DNA from: a virus
Reading direction: 5' to 3' (one strand)
Virus record (IMG/VR): IMGVR_UViG_3300045997_000008
Coordinates: 1-28,269 of that record
Length of the DNA: 28,269 nt
Notes under the pieces: generated by a model
Seen by the model: the letters and a program-made list of their open reading frames with translations, nothing else
Told to the model about the DNA's origin: nothing
Databases searched by the model: none
Made by a program: the position numbers and the translations under genes
Shown here: positions 9,081 through 16,732 of the stretch, piece after piece
Numbering within the stretch: the first letter of the stretch is position 1
How the letters are laid out: the number at the start of each line of letters is the position of its first letter

Positions 9081-11111
9081 CTATCGGATCGGGCACGCCC
9101 CACTGGCGCACTCCTCATTCACACCATCACCCACAGTTTGGGTGGTGGCTGCTTTCCATTCCGCCTCAGTGAGGCGTTCATACGGGGCCTGCTTGAACGA
9201 CTGCTCAGGGAAGATCGTACTGCCCTTGATCTTACCAGCAAACGCTTGCAACGTGTCAGCAATGTCCCCGGCCAGGTACCTGTCAGGGTCCACGTTCGCA
9301 GTGAACGACACCGAGTTGTCAGCCCAGTGCGCCTGGTAGCAAGCTTGCATAGCCAACATCTGATCCAATGTCAACTCGTCGGCGGACTCCACCACATGAG
9401 TGTACGCCGGCCCCAGCGAGTCCTCAACAGCCTGCACCAACGAGTCCTTGGTGGGGATCGTGACCACCATTGTGTTCGCTGCTACCAGGTCAGGTTCCAC
9501 CCAATACCCTTCCCGCTGGTATCGGTCCACCCGATCGGCCTGCTCAGGGTCAGTCATCGTGAACCTGATCCTGCGGTTGAAGAACCGGGAGAAGATCGGA
9601 TGGATACCCTCCGACACCCCTGGCATCTTGGCGATCGTACCGGTTGGTGCGACTGTCCGTTTCTTGACAGGGACGGGGATTCGCAGTTCATGGCTGAACT
9701 GCACTGCTTCTGTGTCCACCAGCTTGGCGAGCGTGTCGAGCAGTTCGACAAACCATCCATTCTGGGGGGCTTCTGAGTAGCGAATGCCGTTGAGGGCGAG
9801 GAACCCGGCGGTGCCCAGGTGACCCAATCCGATACGGCGGTTACGGTCAAGCACCTCCCGTGACCTAGGGTCACCGACTTCAGCGAACGTCGCCCGGATC
9901 AGGAACCGTGTCATCAACCGGTGCGCCAGGTTCAGGTCAGCGAAGTTCACCCACCTGCCTTTCTCAACGAACGCCTGCATGTTCACATGGCCCAGGTTGC
10001 ACGGTTCCCACGCTTCCAGCGTGATTTCCCCGCACGGGTTGGTGCAGATCACCCGGTTAGGTTCACCCACATTAGAATAGGCTGAGTCCCACATGCCTGG
10101 TTCGCCGTTGCGGACGGCTCCGACACCTAGCTCTTGCAGCACCTGGGATGCTAGCCACGCATCACCTTGGCGTGCTTGATGCCAGAACTCTGAGTCAACC
10201 TCGACACTGATGTTTGTTGTCCAGTGGGAGCCTGACTGTTCTTTGCAGTGGATGAACTGCATGATTTGTGGGTCGGCCCAGTGCATCATTGCCATGCGTG
10301 CCGCCCGCCTAACCCCACCGGCCACCACGCATTGTGCGATCGCATGGTCGATGCCCATAGCGTCCAGCCCAGACATCAGGGCACCCTCGTAGTGGATGTC
10401 CCCCAGGATGTTGCACACTTGGATCAACATCTGGCTGAACGGCAGCGGCCCTGAGGCCCTGCCGCCAAACGTCTTCAACCTGGCACCAGCAGGCCGGATA
10501 CGGGACACATCATATACTCTGTTATAGTGCGACACTTCGTCCCGGTACGCTGTGTCGATGAGGTCGGTCAGGGCTGCCGCCCAGCCTTCACGCGAGTCCT
10601 CAATGACGTAGGCACCCATCCACTCCGGATCATACTCCTCCGACAACACCCCAGCAGCCTTCATAGCCTCGTAGTCCGGGTGTTCCGGGTCACACACAAT
10701 GTGTACCCACAGTTCTTGCTGCACTGGCGGGAAGTGTTCGAGGTGTTTGTTCGAGTAGTTTGATCCTACCCCGCCACCTTCCATCAGGCGCATGAATGTG
10801 AACGCGAAGTGGTCGGATGGTGTGTCGGTCCAGCCTGCTACCCAGCAGTTGAACAAGTGGGCTGCGTTCTTGACACCGGACGCCCACAGATGTCTGCCGC
10901 CTGGGAGGATTTTGAACTCCGTCATCAAACGAACAAGCTGGTCACGTTCACCTGGTAGCTGGTACCGTCCGGGCACCAAACCCAGGTTCCCGTCAACAAC
11001 TCGCTCAACGGTTTCGGGCCAGGTTTCTTTGGTGCCGTCAGGCTTGGTGCGGGAATAGGTTCGCTCATAGACTGTTTCTCCACTGCTACCCCAGTTGATT
11101 GCTGTTGTCAC
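9081..11111 (-). CDS. nrdJ: class II (adenosylcobalamin-dependent) ribonucleotide reductase
   Basis: 676 residues, GTG start at 11111 overlapping the upstream stop (GTGA). It converts ribonucleotides to deoxyribonucleotides for phage DNA synthesis. The pattern fits the monomeric Lactobacillus-type class II enzyme: 'HLFNCW' (C89, first redox cysteine), '[18 protein letters not shown]' near 353-370 with the active-site Asn, Cys and Glu, and the C-terminal pair C668/C673 ('ECASGAC') with the family's five-residue spacing. It needs host or imported cobalamin and, unlike class I, no oxygen. Its presence between polymerase and exonuclease is usual for L5-like phages. Confidence 0.95.
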   Translation of the reverse strand: MTTAINWGSSGETVYERTYSRTKPDGTKETWPETVERVVDGNLGLVPGRYQLPGERDQLVRLMTEFKILPGGRHLWASGVKNAAHLFNCWVAGWTDTPSDHFAFTFMRLMEGGGVGSNYSNKHLEHFPPVQQELWVHIVCDPEHPDYEAMKAAGVLSEEYDPEWMGAYVIEDSREGWAAALTDLIDTAYRDEVSHYNRVYDVSRIRPAGARLKTFGGRASGPLPFSQMLIQVCNILGDIHYEGALMSGLDAMGIDHAIAQCVVAGGVRRAARMAMMHWADPQIMQFIHCKEQSGSHWTTNISVEVDSEFWHQARQGDAWLASQVLQELGVGAVRNGEPGMWDSAYSNVGEPNRVICTNPCGEITLEAWEPCNLGHVNMQAFVEKGRWVNFADLNLAHRLMTRFLIRATFAEVGDPRSREVLDRNRRIGLGHLGTAGFLALNGIRYSEAPQNGWFVELLDTLAKLVDTEAVQFSHELRIPVPVKKRTVAPTGTIAKMPGVSEGIHPIFSRFFNRRIRFTMTDPEQADRVDRYQREGYWVEPDLVAANTMVVTIPTKDSLVQAVEDSLGPAYTHVVESADELTLDQMLAMQACYQAHWADNSVSFTANVDPDRYLAGDIADTLQAFAGKIKGSTIFPEQSFKQAPYERLTEAEWKAATTQTVGDGVNEECASGACPIR

Positions 11112-11269
11112 GCTACCTTCTCTCTGTCAATCCAATAGTCTTCTTGGTCTTCTGCTGGCCAGGTGTGGACAGGCCACGGCTTGTGGCCGTGGAACAAGTC
11201 CGGTAGGATCAACGCCCGATAGAACTCTGAGGCTCCCATGCCGTTGAACTCATGGTCGAAGATGTTCAC
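11108..11269 (-). CDS. 53-residue ORF between sigma-like gene and nrdJ
   Basis: GTG at 11269 overlaps the stop of the sigma-like gene (GTGA), and its own TGA overlaps the GTG of nrdJ (GTGA): a perfectly threaded small gene. The product begins [10 protein letters not shown] and is aromatic-rich ('[20 protein letters not shown]'). No family recognised. The double 4-base overlap is the main evidence that it is real. Confidence 0.72.
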   Translation of the reverse strand: MNIFDHEFNGMGASEFYRALILPDLFHGHKPWPVHTWPAEDQEDYWIDREKVA

Positions 11270-11973
11270 CACCGTCCCTCTCCACGATCACCATGATACT
11301 CGTTGGTGGAGAACGAGGCGGCGGCGGCATTCGACACCACGGTGCGGGTACCAGGCCCGTCCGGTGCGTCCGCGTGCTGCTTCTTGAACGAACGATTCAT
11401 CTCGTCAGTGAGGGCCTTCACCGCCCGAGACAATGTCACCCTGTCGGCACCATCAGTTTGCACTTCATTGAGCAGATATCGGACGATGATAGCGCGGGCA
11501 TACGGGTGGTTCTTTTTTGCCAGCACCTTCATAGCCCTAGTGAGGTCTAACTCTGTGGAGTATCGTGTGAGTACACCGTCCTCGAATGAGTTGTCGGTAG
11601 AGATGTAGTCCTCCACCGTCCACGATGATTCTGTAGCGGGGTTCAATCCGCGCAGAAGCCCGCCGGCCAGGAACCGCTTCACCTCATTCACCGAATACCT
11701 GAAGTTACCGGTGAACGCCTCATAGTCGGCGCGTTCCCCTTTGGCGATCTGATTACCCCACCACACCAGGGCCTGCATCCGCTCCTTGTTTTCCTCAGCA
11801 TACAATTTCTGTAGCACACTGTCCCGCTCCAACAGGTGCAGCGACAAACTTTGCTCCATGTCCTCCTGATCGACCACACCCGGCCACTGGTAGGCGACAG
11901 ACTTCGCCGCCTTCTTAACCTGAGGCATCAGGTCAGAGAGCATAGTGTGTTGTTCATCTATCGTAATGGTCAT
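11266..11973 (-). CDS. sigma-factor-like / helix-turn-helix DNA-binding protein
   Basis: 235 residues. ATG 11973 is preceded by AGAGGAGGAAGT, so longer in-frame starts are rejected. Residues ~30-52 ('PGVVDQEDMEQSLSLHLLE') and ~81-105 resemble sigma-70 region 2 helices. Residues ~160-196 ('IIVRYLLNE...VTLSRAVKALTDEM') resemble a region-4-type helix-turn-helix. Several actinophages carry such a protein next to ribonucleotide reductase. It could redirect host RNA polymerase or act as a transcription regulator, and may act on the promoter set at the right end. The sigma relation is a by-eye inference. Confidence 0.7.
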   Translation of the reverse strand: MTITIDEQHTMLSDLMPQVKKAAKSVAYQWPGVVDQEDMEQSLSLHLLERDSVLQKLYAEENKERMQALVWWGNQIAKGERADYEAFTGNFRYSVNEVKRFLAGGLLRGLNPATESSWTVEDYISTDNSFEDGVLTRYSTELDLTRAMKVLAKKNHPYARAIIVRYLLNEVQTDGADRVTLSRAVKALTDEMNRSFKKQHADAPDGPGTRTVVSNAAAASFSTNEYHGDRGEGRW

Positions 11974-11983
11974 ACTTCCTCCT

Positions 11984-12742
11984 CTAGATTCCTGCCGACG
12001 CCACGCTGGCGTCGGCTCTGGTATCACGGCCCCACTTGCCGCACCCTTGGCATTGGAAGCGGCGATACGATCGCGTTGCTGCCACCTGGTAGCCACGGTA
12101 CTGCACCCTGGTCGAGCCGCAGTTCGCGCAGGCCGGCACCTCACTCCCACCATCATACAGGGGAATGTTCAATCCCGCAACCCACGGAAGCAGCAGCCAA
12201 TACAACTCCTCAGTCAACGCCACATCCTGGCGGTTGTATTCCTCCATCAGGCGGCGAGCTTGCTTGAGCTCGTCACCCTTAGCCACCCGCAGCTTACGCC
12301 ACAAATCGGCACCACCAGTCGCCAACTTCTGCCCTGCGTGTAGCTGTTCAGCAACGTAGGCCATGCGGTTAGAGAGGAACCCGAAGTTCTTTCGGGCCGT
12401 CAACATCAGGTCGATGTCCTTGTGCGGGCTAGGCGGGGCCATCCCGGCCAGCAGGAACTCAGTGCGTAGGTGCTTCACGTCGAAGCCCTTCGAGTTCCAG
12501 CCGATCACACAGTCCGCTTCATCCATCACGTTCCAGGCTTCAGCCACCATCCGCTTGTGCCCACCACGGGACCAGTCGGCCACAAAGTGCGTCTTCTCCT
12601 CCCCAAGCCATTTGTAGGAGAAGCAGATCGTGGACGGTGCTACGATCATCTGGTTGGGGTTGATCCATGTTTGTTTCAACTGCCAGATGCCGTCCGCTAC
12701 ACCTGACTGGCGTTCGATGTCGAGGACTACGATTCTAGCCAT
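11984..12742 (-). CDS. RNase H-like / DnaQ-type 3'-5' exonuclease with C-terminal zinc ribbon
   Basis: 252 residues. Exo motifs: 'VLDIE' (D8, E10), 'IGWNSKGFDVKHL' (N83, D88), 'DIDLML' (~109-114) and 'YNRQDV' (D173), together the DEDD pattern of the RNase_H_2 group. Residues 205-234 add a Cys4 ribbon (C205, C208, C231, C234). It probably trims 3' ends during replication or recombination, with the ribbon giving DNA or protein contact. The ATG overlaps DUF3310 by 8 bases, and there is a 10-base gap to the sigma-like gene. Confidence 0.85.
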   Translation of the reverse strand: MARIVVLDIERQSGVADGIWQLKQTWINPNQMIVAPSTICFSYKWLGEEKTHFVADWSRGGHKRMVAEAWNVMDEADCVIGWNSKGFDVKHLRTEFLLAGMAPPSPHKDIDLMLTARKNFGFLSNRMAYVAEQLHAGQKLATGGADLWRKLRVAKGDELKQARRLMEEYNRQDVALTEELYWLLLPWVAGLNIPLYDGGSEVPACANCGSTRVQYRGYQVAATRSYRRFQCQGCGKWGRDTRADASVASAGI

Positions 12743-12941
12743 TTTCTAGCCGCGCAATCTCCCGCTCAAGATACCACTTCGCCTTCTGAAGGTCTTCGAT
12801 CTGGGCACCTTTCCTGTTCGCACGGGCCACATACTTCACCACGTTCCCCAGGTTGAAGTTCAGGTTCTCAGTGATGTCGATCACCTCCGCACCGTTAGAC
12901 CAGCCGTCCGCATAGTGCGGGGGATGATTCACCATATCCAT
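12735..12941 (-). CDS. DUF3310 protein, possible nucleotide kinase
   Basis: 68 residues. The N-terminal 'VNHPPHY', central 'NLGNVVKYVARA' and C-terminal 'LQKAKWYLEREI' are the hallmarks of DUF3310. T7 gp1.7, a larger member of this family, has nucleotide kinase activity; whether this minimal domain does is unknown. It lies in a replication/nucleotide block, which fits. The start overlaps the previous stop (TGATG). Confidence 0.9.
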   Translation of the reverse strand: MDMVNHPPHYADGWSNGAEVIDITENLNFNLGNVVKYVARANRKGAQIEDLQKAKWYLEREIARLENG

Positions 12942-13150
12942 CAGAACAACTCCTCATCATCTACATACACATAGTCATGGATCATGTCCATGTCCATCCG
13001 CTTGTGACCCCACTTGTAGGCGAAGATCAGTTGGTGTACCCGCAGCAGATCATACTGCTGGTCACCGTCTTCCCGCACCCACGGGATGCCAGACATGTCC
13101 AACATGTCCACAATATCATCCGACAACGTGTTGGTGTACAATCTGATCAC
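12941..13150 (-). CDS. 69-residue acidic protein of unknown function
   Basis: GTG at 13150 overlaps the primase stop (GTGA), with AGAGG 8 bases upstream. The product is acidic, with '[16 protein letters not shown]' at the N-terminus and a Met/Asp-rich tail. No family recognised. It is always read together with primase and DUF3310. Confidence 0.72.
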   Translation of the reverse strand: MIRLYTNTLSDDIVDMLDMSGIPWVREDGDQQYDLLRVHQLIFAYKWGHKRMDMDMIHDYVYVDDEELF

Positions 13151-13809
13151 TGCTTGATCCTCTCTAGTAGGGCCTGCTTACCCTGGCTTAACACCAGGGA
13201 GTTGACATCTTCGCCGGGTGGCATAGGTACCACCCGCGCATTCGGCAGGGTTTTGGCGACAGTTTCACCCATCCGATACCCTGCCTCATCCCCGTCTGTG
13301 AGGATCAGCACGTCACGGTATCCTAGGAATGGTTCGCGGAACCATTTCTGCCACGCTGTGGCACCTGGTATCCCTACGGTGGGGATGCCGCAGGCGTGAG
13401 CGGTGATGGCATCAATCTCCCCCTCAGTGATAGCGATCACAGGGGATGGTTGTAGCAACGCCAGCGTATTGTACAGGCGGGGCCTGTCCCCTGGCATGGT
13501 CATGTACTTGCCGTGCCCTGTGTGATCGTGGTCTTGGATGCACCGGAATCGGATGCTGACCACACTCCAGCCGCTTTCTTGTGACCATCTCAGGTATGGG
13601 ATAGCGAGGTCACCTTTGTATTTTTCATGCCCAAGGGCTGGTTCTGCCACGTATCCCAGGCGGAACTTCTCCACTATCGGGTGGATTGATGGGGCTGCTA
13701 GCCCCCTCCTCGCCAAATACTCTGCGCCCGGACTGCCGGCCAGTTGGCCGGCGTACCTTTCGGTGGCTGCCCGGAGCGACCTTCTCTGCGATTCTGACAG
13801 CCTCTCCAT
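13147..13809 (-). CDS. DNA primase, TOPRIM (C-terminal) part
   Basis: 220 residues. ATG 13809 with AAGGAG 8 bases upstream. Residues ~60-120 match the primase RNA-polymerase N-lobe, and the TOPRIM motifs are 'ITEGEIDAI' (E129) and 'LTDGDEAG' (D172, D174), the metal-binding acids of DnaG-type primases. The zinc-finger part is on a separate overlapping gene (13625-14023), as in L5-type phages. There is no helicase-binding domain. It makes RNA primers for the phage polymerase. Confidence 0.92.
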   Translation of the reverse strand: MERLSESQRRSLRAATERYAGQLAGSPGAEYLARRGLAAPSIHPIVEKFRLGYVAEPALGHEKYKGDLAIPYLRWSQESGWSVVSIRFRCIQDHDHTGHGKYMTMPGDRPRLYNTLALLQPSPVIAITEGEIDAITAHACGIPTVGIPGATAWQKWFREPFLGYRDVLILTDGDEAGYRMGETVAKTLPNARVVPMPPGEDVNSLVLSQGKQALLERIKQ

Positions 13810-14023
13810 AGGAGACTCCTTCCTGCTGTCGTATCAGACTGATCACATCACCCTTGGCCTCGCAGGCTAAACAGGCGAATGCGTCAGCACGGTAATTCAC
13901 TGCCGCCGACTTGACGGTGTCGCCGTGGAATGGGCACAGACAATGCACCCACTCCCTGCCGTTATCTGTCGGGGCGTCCCACTCTGGGTGGTATCGGTGG
14001 ATCACCTCCACGATCCCGGTCAC
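13625..14023 (-). CDS. DNA primase, zinc-binding (CHC2) part
   Basis: 132 residues, GTG 14023 after AGAGGAGACAAC. The zinc site is C30, H33, C51 and C54 in '[10 protein letters not shown]...[16 protein letters not shown]'. The last ~60 residues (from about 'KVAPGSHRK') are basic and Pro/Gly-rich. They are read in a different frame from the N-terminus of the TOPRIM gene over 185 bases, so the tail may be poorly conserved. It probably works in trans with the TOPRIM subunit; a +1 frameshift fusion is an alternative. Confidence 0.9.
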   Translation of the reverse strand: MTGIVEVIHRYHPEWDAPTDNGREWVHCLCPFHGDTVKSAAVNYRADAFACLACEAKGDVISLIRQQEGVSYGEAVRIAEKVAPGSHRKVRRPTGRQSGRRVFGEEGASSPINPPDSGEVPPGIRGRTSPWA

Positions 14024-14114
14024 GTTGTCTCCTCTCTGTGACGTACACGAACCAGCCTGCTATAGGCAGGCTGACACCCAGCGCAATCAACGCCCATATT
14101 GTATCAGCTATCAT
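13962..14114 (-). CDS. 50-residue single-pass membrane protein
   Basis: The ATG at 14114 overlaps the endonuclease VII stop (ATGA). Residues ~5-26 ('TIWALIALGVSLPIAGWFVY') form one membrane helix, followed by a strongly basic tail ('[12 protein letters not shown]') that should face the cytoplasm. The last 62 bases overlap the zinc-primase gene in another frame. There is no clear ribosome site, so it depends on coupling. Short membrane proteins like this may be toxins, signal anchors or chance frames. Confidence 0.5.
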   Translation of the reverse strand: MIADTIWALIALGVSLPIAGWFVYVTERRQRDRDRGGDPPIPPRVGRPDR

Positions 14115-14521
14115 GGCACTATTCTTGTACCGATCGCAGCCACTGCGGGCGGTCGTCTAAGGTATGATGCCGCCCGTCTGAATGCGGCGGGGTCATCTCG
14201 TAGATGACCCAACATCCTGTTGCAGGGCTGGCACACCAAACCACGAACGACTCCTGTAGCATGGCAGTGATCGACTGATAGACGTTTGCGGGTGCCTGTG
14301 GCCCTGCGACAGATAGCGCATCTTCCAGACTGATGGCGATAGACCAGCCAGTATTCCTCACTAGTAATGCCATATGTGTCTCCTATGTGTTTCTCATGCG
14401 AGTATGTGCGGCGTTGCCGCCGCTTCGCCCGGTGATGTGTGGCGCACCGAGGGCCGGGGTGCGGTGCCTTGCGGCGGTTGACCATCCCCTCCCTAGTGCA
14501 GTCCACACACGGTTTAGTCAC
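14111..14521 (-). CDS. recombination endonuclease VII (Holliday junction resolvase)
   Basis: 136 residues with GTG 14521 overlapping the previous stop (GTGA); a GTG four codons upstream is possible but lacks that coupling. C5 and C8 start a first Cys pair. The core is 'CAIC' (68-71), 'VDHCHATGVVRGLVC..CN' (D84, H85, H87, C97, C100), the His-Me/zinc fold of T4 gp49-type nucleases. It resolves branched DNA during replication and packaging. L5 has a homologue at the same position, next to primase. Confidence 0.93.
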   Translation of the reverse strand: MTKPCVDCTREGMVNRRKAPHPGPRCATHHRAKRRQRRTYSHEKHIGDTYGITSEEYWLVYRHQSGRCAICRRATGTRKRLSVDHCHATGVVRGLVCQPCNRMLGHLRDDPAAFRRAASYLRRPPAVAAIGTRIVP

Positions 14522-14679
14522 GGCAGCACCCACCCGAAGCAGTCACACACATCACACTGGTAGATGTTGAAGTCATCCTTCTCCAACTTCAGGGCTGTGT
14601 ACGGGCAGCGAAGTTTCTTCAGCGCCGTATCCTGCCACATCTTCCACTCTATCGCCTGCTCGTCCAGGTCGCTCGTCAT
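14518..14679 (-). CDS. 53-residue putative zinc-ribbon protein
   Basis: ATG 14679 with GTGGAG 5 bases upstream. It has a single CPY near residue 25 and 'CDVCDC' near 42-47, plausibly one metal site. Its stop overlaps the endonuclease VII GTG. It shares 107 bases, in another frame, with the gene at 14573-14773. It may be an adaptor or nucleic-acid-binding miniprotein. Confidence 0.62.
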   Translation of the reverse strand: MTSDLDEQAIEWKMWQDTALKKLRCPYTALKLEKDDFNIYQCDVCDCFGWVLP

Positions 14680-14773
14680 GTTGACTCCACATATCTTGGT
14701 AGAACGCCTTCACGGCGTAGTAGGCTAGCCATACACAGGCGGCGAAGCCGACTGCGATCTGTAGATCAGTCAT
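14573..14773 (-). CDS. 66-residue membrane-anchored ORF
   Basis: The ATG at 14773 overlaps the previous gene by 8 bases. Residues ~4-26 ('LQIAVGFAACVWLAYYAVKAF') are a membrane helix; the rest is acidic and polar. The C-terminal half overlaps the zinc-ribbon gene 14518-14679 in another frame, so one of the two is dual-coded or not real. The ribosome site is weak (GGAG, 11 bases upstream). Confidence 0.5.
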   Translation of the reverse strand: MTDLQIAVGFAACVWLAYYAVKAFYQDMWSQHDERPGRAGDRVEDVAGYGAEETSLPVHSPEVGEG

Positions 14774-14924
14774 ACGCCACCAACTCCGACACTATCCTCT
14801 CTGCTGTACGATCCGCCAGCCCAGACGGCAGAGACCTGCCGGTCTCTACAGCATAACACTCCCATATCATCTGGGCGATCTGGGCGGTAAGATACTGACG
14901 TGCAAGAGCATGTTCGTCTATCAC
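14766..14924 (-). CDS. 52-residue helical protein of unknown function
   Basis: The GTG at 14924 overlaps the preceding stop (GTGA) and the stop overlaps the next ATG by 8 bases. The product is predicted helical ('DEHALARQYLTAQIAQMIWE', then 'LADRTAERIVSELVAYD'). No family recognised. The chain of overlaps supports it. Confidence 0.62.
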   Translation of the reverse strand: MIDEHALARQYLTAQIAQMIWECYAVETGRSLPSGLADRTAERIVSELVAYD

Positions 14925-15130
14925 ACCATGTCCTCTAGCCGTGCTTGCAGCTTACTGATCAGGTACCTGGTTTGCCGCTTGTCGGCGAAGAACACCAGCC
15001 ACGGCGGGTGCCCGTTCGACAAGGCGATCACCGTGGCATCGTGCGCCGGGGTGGACCCGACAGTGATCTTGTCGGCGGGGACACCCACTAACTCCAGCGG
15101 ATCATCATCGAACGAGAAGACCGCTGCCAT
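14921..15130 (-). CDS. 69-residue protein of unknown function
   Basis: I chose ATG 15130 (GGAGGA just upstream, TGATG overlap); a GTG one codon earlier is possible. The product starts MAAVFSFDDD and has a beta-alpha feel ('ATVIALSNGHPPWLVFFADK') with a basic helical C-terminus. No family recognised. Confidence 0.68.
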   Translation of the reverse strand: MAAVFSFDDDPLELVGVPADKITVGSTPAHDATVIALSNGHPPWLVFFADKRQTRYLISKLQARLEDMV

Positions 15131-15315
15131 CACTCCTCCATGTCGTAGTCGAGGAGGTCATAGTCGAAGTCATCCTCATACGTGGGGAACTCCCAATGCG
15201 ACAACCCCTTGTTCGCTAGTTCAATCACTGCATCGTGCAGGCTGATCTGCCGCTTCTCCGCATACAGTTCCACGTCAGGGAACCGCACCCACTCGTCGGT
15301 GTCAATCCACATCAT
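15130..15315 (-). CDS. 61-residue acidic protein of unknown function
   Basis: I chose one of two adjacent ATGs (15315 or 15312), both preceded by GGGAG. The upstream in-frame GTG at 15342 would overlap the previous gene by 41 bases. The middle 'RQISLHDAVIELANKGL' looks like one helix. The C-terminus is very acidic ('YEDDFDYDLLDYDMEE'), as in DNA-mimic or charge-tail proteins. No family recognised. Confidence 0.65.
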   Translation of the reverse strand: MMWIDTDEWVRFPDVELYAEKRQISLHDAVIELANKGLSHWEFPTYEDDFDYDLLDYDMEE

Positions 15316-15529
15316 CAATCTCCCATCCATCTTCCACCGCACGCAGCGGAGTCATAGCCGACAAGTGACACACACCTAGCTTGGTGCCGTCACCAGCATA
15401 CGCCACACAATACGAATACATCCCGTCAATGTGGTCGAACTCTACCCAGCCGTCTGGGTCACCATCCGGGGAGAGGCCCCAGATACGGGGCCTCTCCTTC
15501 TGTCGGGATGGCAGTTCAAACAGCTTCAT
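15302..15529 (-). CDS. 75-residue protein of unknown function
   Basis: The ATG at 15529 overlaps the lipoprotein stop (ATGA). The product is beta-rich with several Trp and Gly ('IWGLSPDGDPDGWVEFDHID', 'SYCVAYAGDGTKLGVCHL'), suggesting a small sheet domain. No family recognised. Confidence 0.68.
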   Translation of the reverse strand: MKLFELPSRQKERPRIWGLSPDGDPDGWVEFDHIDGMYSYCVAYAGDGTKLGVCHLSAMTPLRAVEDGWEIDDVD

Positions 15530-15909
15530 CGAAGCTCAATGTCGGGCAGGATCGACTGCGGCTTGAAGTTCACCTGGTAGAAGTCAGTCGAGATGTTCTT
15601 ACCCTCAACCTGCTCCACAAAATACGACACGTTGTCCGACAGCCCCAGGAAATGCTTCTTGAACCCGTCACCTACCTTGCAGGTCACATCCAGCTTCTTC
15701 TGCCCAGTGTCAGGTTCGATAGAACACCGGCCCTGAATCTCTAGCAGATACTTGTCGGTGATGCCGTTGAAGAACACGATACGGCGGGGCACCTCGAAGT
15801 TGTCGGCTGCTTTGGACAAGTTCTCTGACGCCACCTTAGCATCAGATGAACACCCGGCCAGCCCTACTGCTGCCGCAGCCAACGCTGCGGCGACAATAAC
15901 CTGTTTCAT
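15526..15909 (-). CDS. phage-encoded lipoprotein
   Basis: 127 residues. I chose ATG 15909 because GAGGAGG lies 8 bases upstream. Residues 1-19 are a signal peptide and 'LAGC' (C20) is a lipobox, so the protein should be lipidated and displayed outside the membrane. The mature part has 'ASENLSKAADNFEVPRRIVF' and 'FKKHFLGLSDNVSYFVEQ', a pattern I recognise from many actinophage lipoproteins of unassigned function. Superinfection exclusion is a possible role because of the location and early-type position, but this is inference. Two cysteines in the mature part may form a disulfide. Confidence 0.85.
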   Translation of the reverse strand: MKQVIVAAALAAAAVGLAGCSSDAKVASENLSKAADNFEVPRRIVFFNGITDKYLLEIQGRCSIEPDTGQKKLDVTCKVGDGFKKHFLGLSDNVSYFVEQVEGKNISTDFYQVNFKPQSILPDIELR

Positions 15910-16052
15910 TTGACCATCCTCCTCGTCCACCATGTGGACAGTTTCTTCACCTCACGGTCCAACACCGTGATGTCTTCACCATCGACCGGGTCATCCAGGT
16001 CGAGGACAATCTCCGCTACCACCCTACCAAGGATGCGTATCTCAACTTTCAT
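15906..16052 (-). CDS. 48-residue ORF preceding the lipoprotein
   Basis: ATG 16052 (overlapping the previous gene by 11 bases) with a stop overlapping the lipoprotein ATG (ATGA). The product MKVEIRILGR... has an acidic middle ('LDLDDPVDGEDITVLD') and a basic end. Similar short proteins, often with 'DLDDPVDGEDI'-like text, occur in mycobacteriophages, but no function is known to me. Confidence 0.68.
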   Translation of the reverse strand: MKVEIRILGRVVAEIVLDLDDPVDGEDITVLDREVKKLSTWWTRRMVK

Positions 16053-16323
16053 CTTCGCCCTCTACCAGAGGATACTTCCTGCCGTACTCATCTTCAATCC
16101 CGATAGTACACCTCCGGTGAGTCCCCAGGAACCTGGCAGCATTGTTAGTGAAGTGACTACCGTAGTCAGGGCAGATGTCAACATCTGCTAGCTGACAAAA
16201 CAAATGCCGGTTAGCGACAGCTTTCCGAATGTCAGGCAAATCATACGTGTGCTGCCCCACTTCCCCGTCCGAGCAGAGCGGCGGGTTATGGTCGAGGCAC
16301 GTCAGATACATGTAGGTACTCAC
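16042..16323 (-). CDS. 93-residue protein, cysteine/histidine rich
   Basis: The GTG at 16323 overlaps the HNH-gene stop (GTGA), with GAAGG 7 bases upstream. The motifs 'YLTCLDHNPPLCSDGEVGQH', 'ICPDYGSHFTNNAARFL' and 'HRRC' recall a common actinophage family of unassigned function in which Cys and His may bind a metal. It is probably intracellular. The pattern is familiar from L5-like phages, but I cannot name the family. Confidence 0.75.
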   Translation of the reverse strand: MSTYMYLTCLDHNPPLCSDGEVGQHTYDLPDIRKAVANRHLFCQLADVDICPDYGSHFTNNAARFLGTHRRCTIGIEDEYGRKYPLVEGEDES

Positions 16324-16721
16324 GCCATCACCTTCCCGTCATGTTTGCGGTGGCACGGCTTGCACCGTGCAACATAGAACTCCGGGTTGGTGGAGTACGC
16401 CAACTTGGAGCCTTTGATGATTTCGTAGAACTGTCCGGAATCACCTCCGGTGTATGACCAGTCCCGCGCCTGGCCGGCGCAGTCCACACAAACATGCTGT
16501 GAGGCTGAGCCTCGCAGATACTTCACCCGCATGTGCGCGGCCTGGTAGGTGATCCACTTCTCAGGCCACGGCTTCGTGGCGTCACGTCCACCTTTGCGGG
16601 CAGCATTGAACTGCTCCTTGTTGCACGCTTTGCAGTACGCTTGCCGCCCAGAAGGGTCGGCACGCTTCACATGGAACAAGTCGAGCGGCTTGTACACCCC
16701 GCATTTGCTGCACTGTTTCAT
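16320..16721 (-). CDS. HNH-like endonuclease / zinc-finger protein
   Basis: 133 residues. ATG 16721 is chosen because GAGGAGG is 6 bases upstream; the ATG two codons earlier abuts it. There are four Cys pairs: 'CSKC' (3-6), 'CKAC' (~30-33), 'CVDC' (~77-80) and 'CKPCHRKHD' (~122-130). The last two with 'DWSY' and 'NPEFYVARC' match a group usually called HNH nucleases in actinophages. Some catalytic positions are not obvious, so it may be a zinc-binding regulator. Confidence 0.78.
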   Translation of the reverse strand: MKQCSKCGVYKPLDLFHVKRADPSGRQAYCKACNKEQFNAARKGGRDATKPWPEKWITYQAAHMRVKYLRGSASQHVCVDCAGQARDWSYTGGDSGQFYEIIKGSKLAYSTNPEFYVARCKPCHRKHDGKVMA

Positions 16722-16732
16722 CGTCATCCTCC

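Noticed and set aside
14119-14373. 84-residue frame inside endonuclease VII
   Set aside because: It lies wholly within a strongly supported gene in another frame and has no ribosome site or recognisable pattern.
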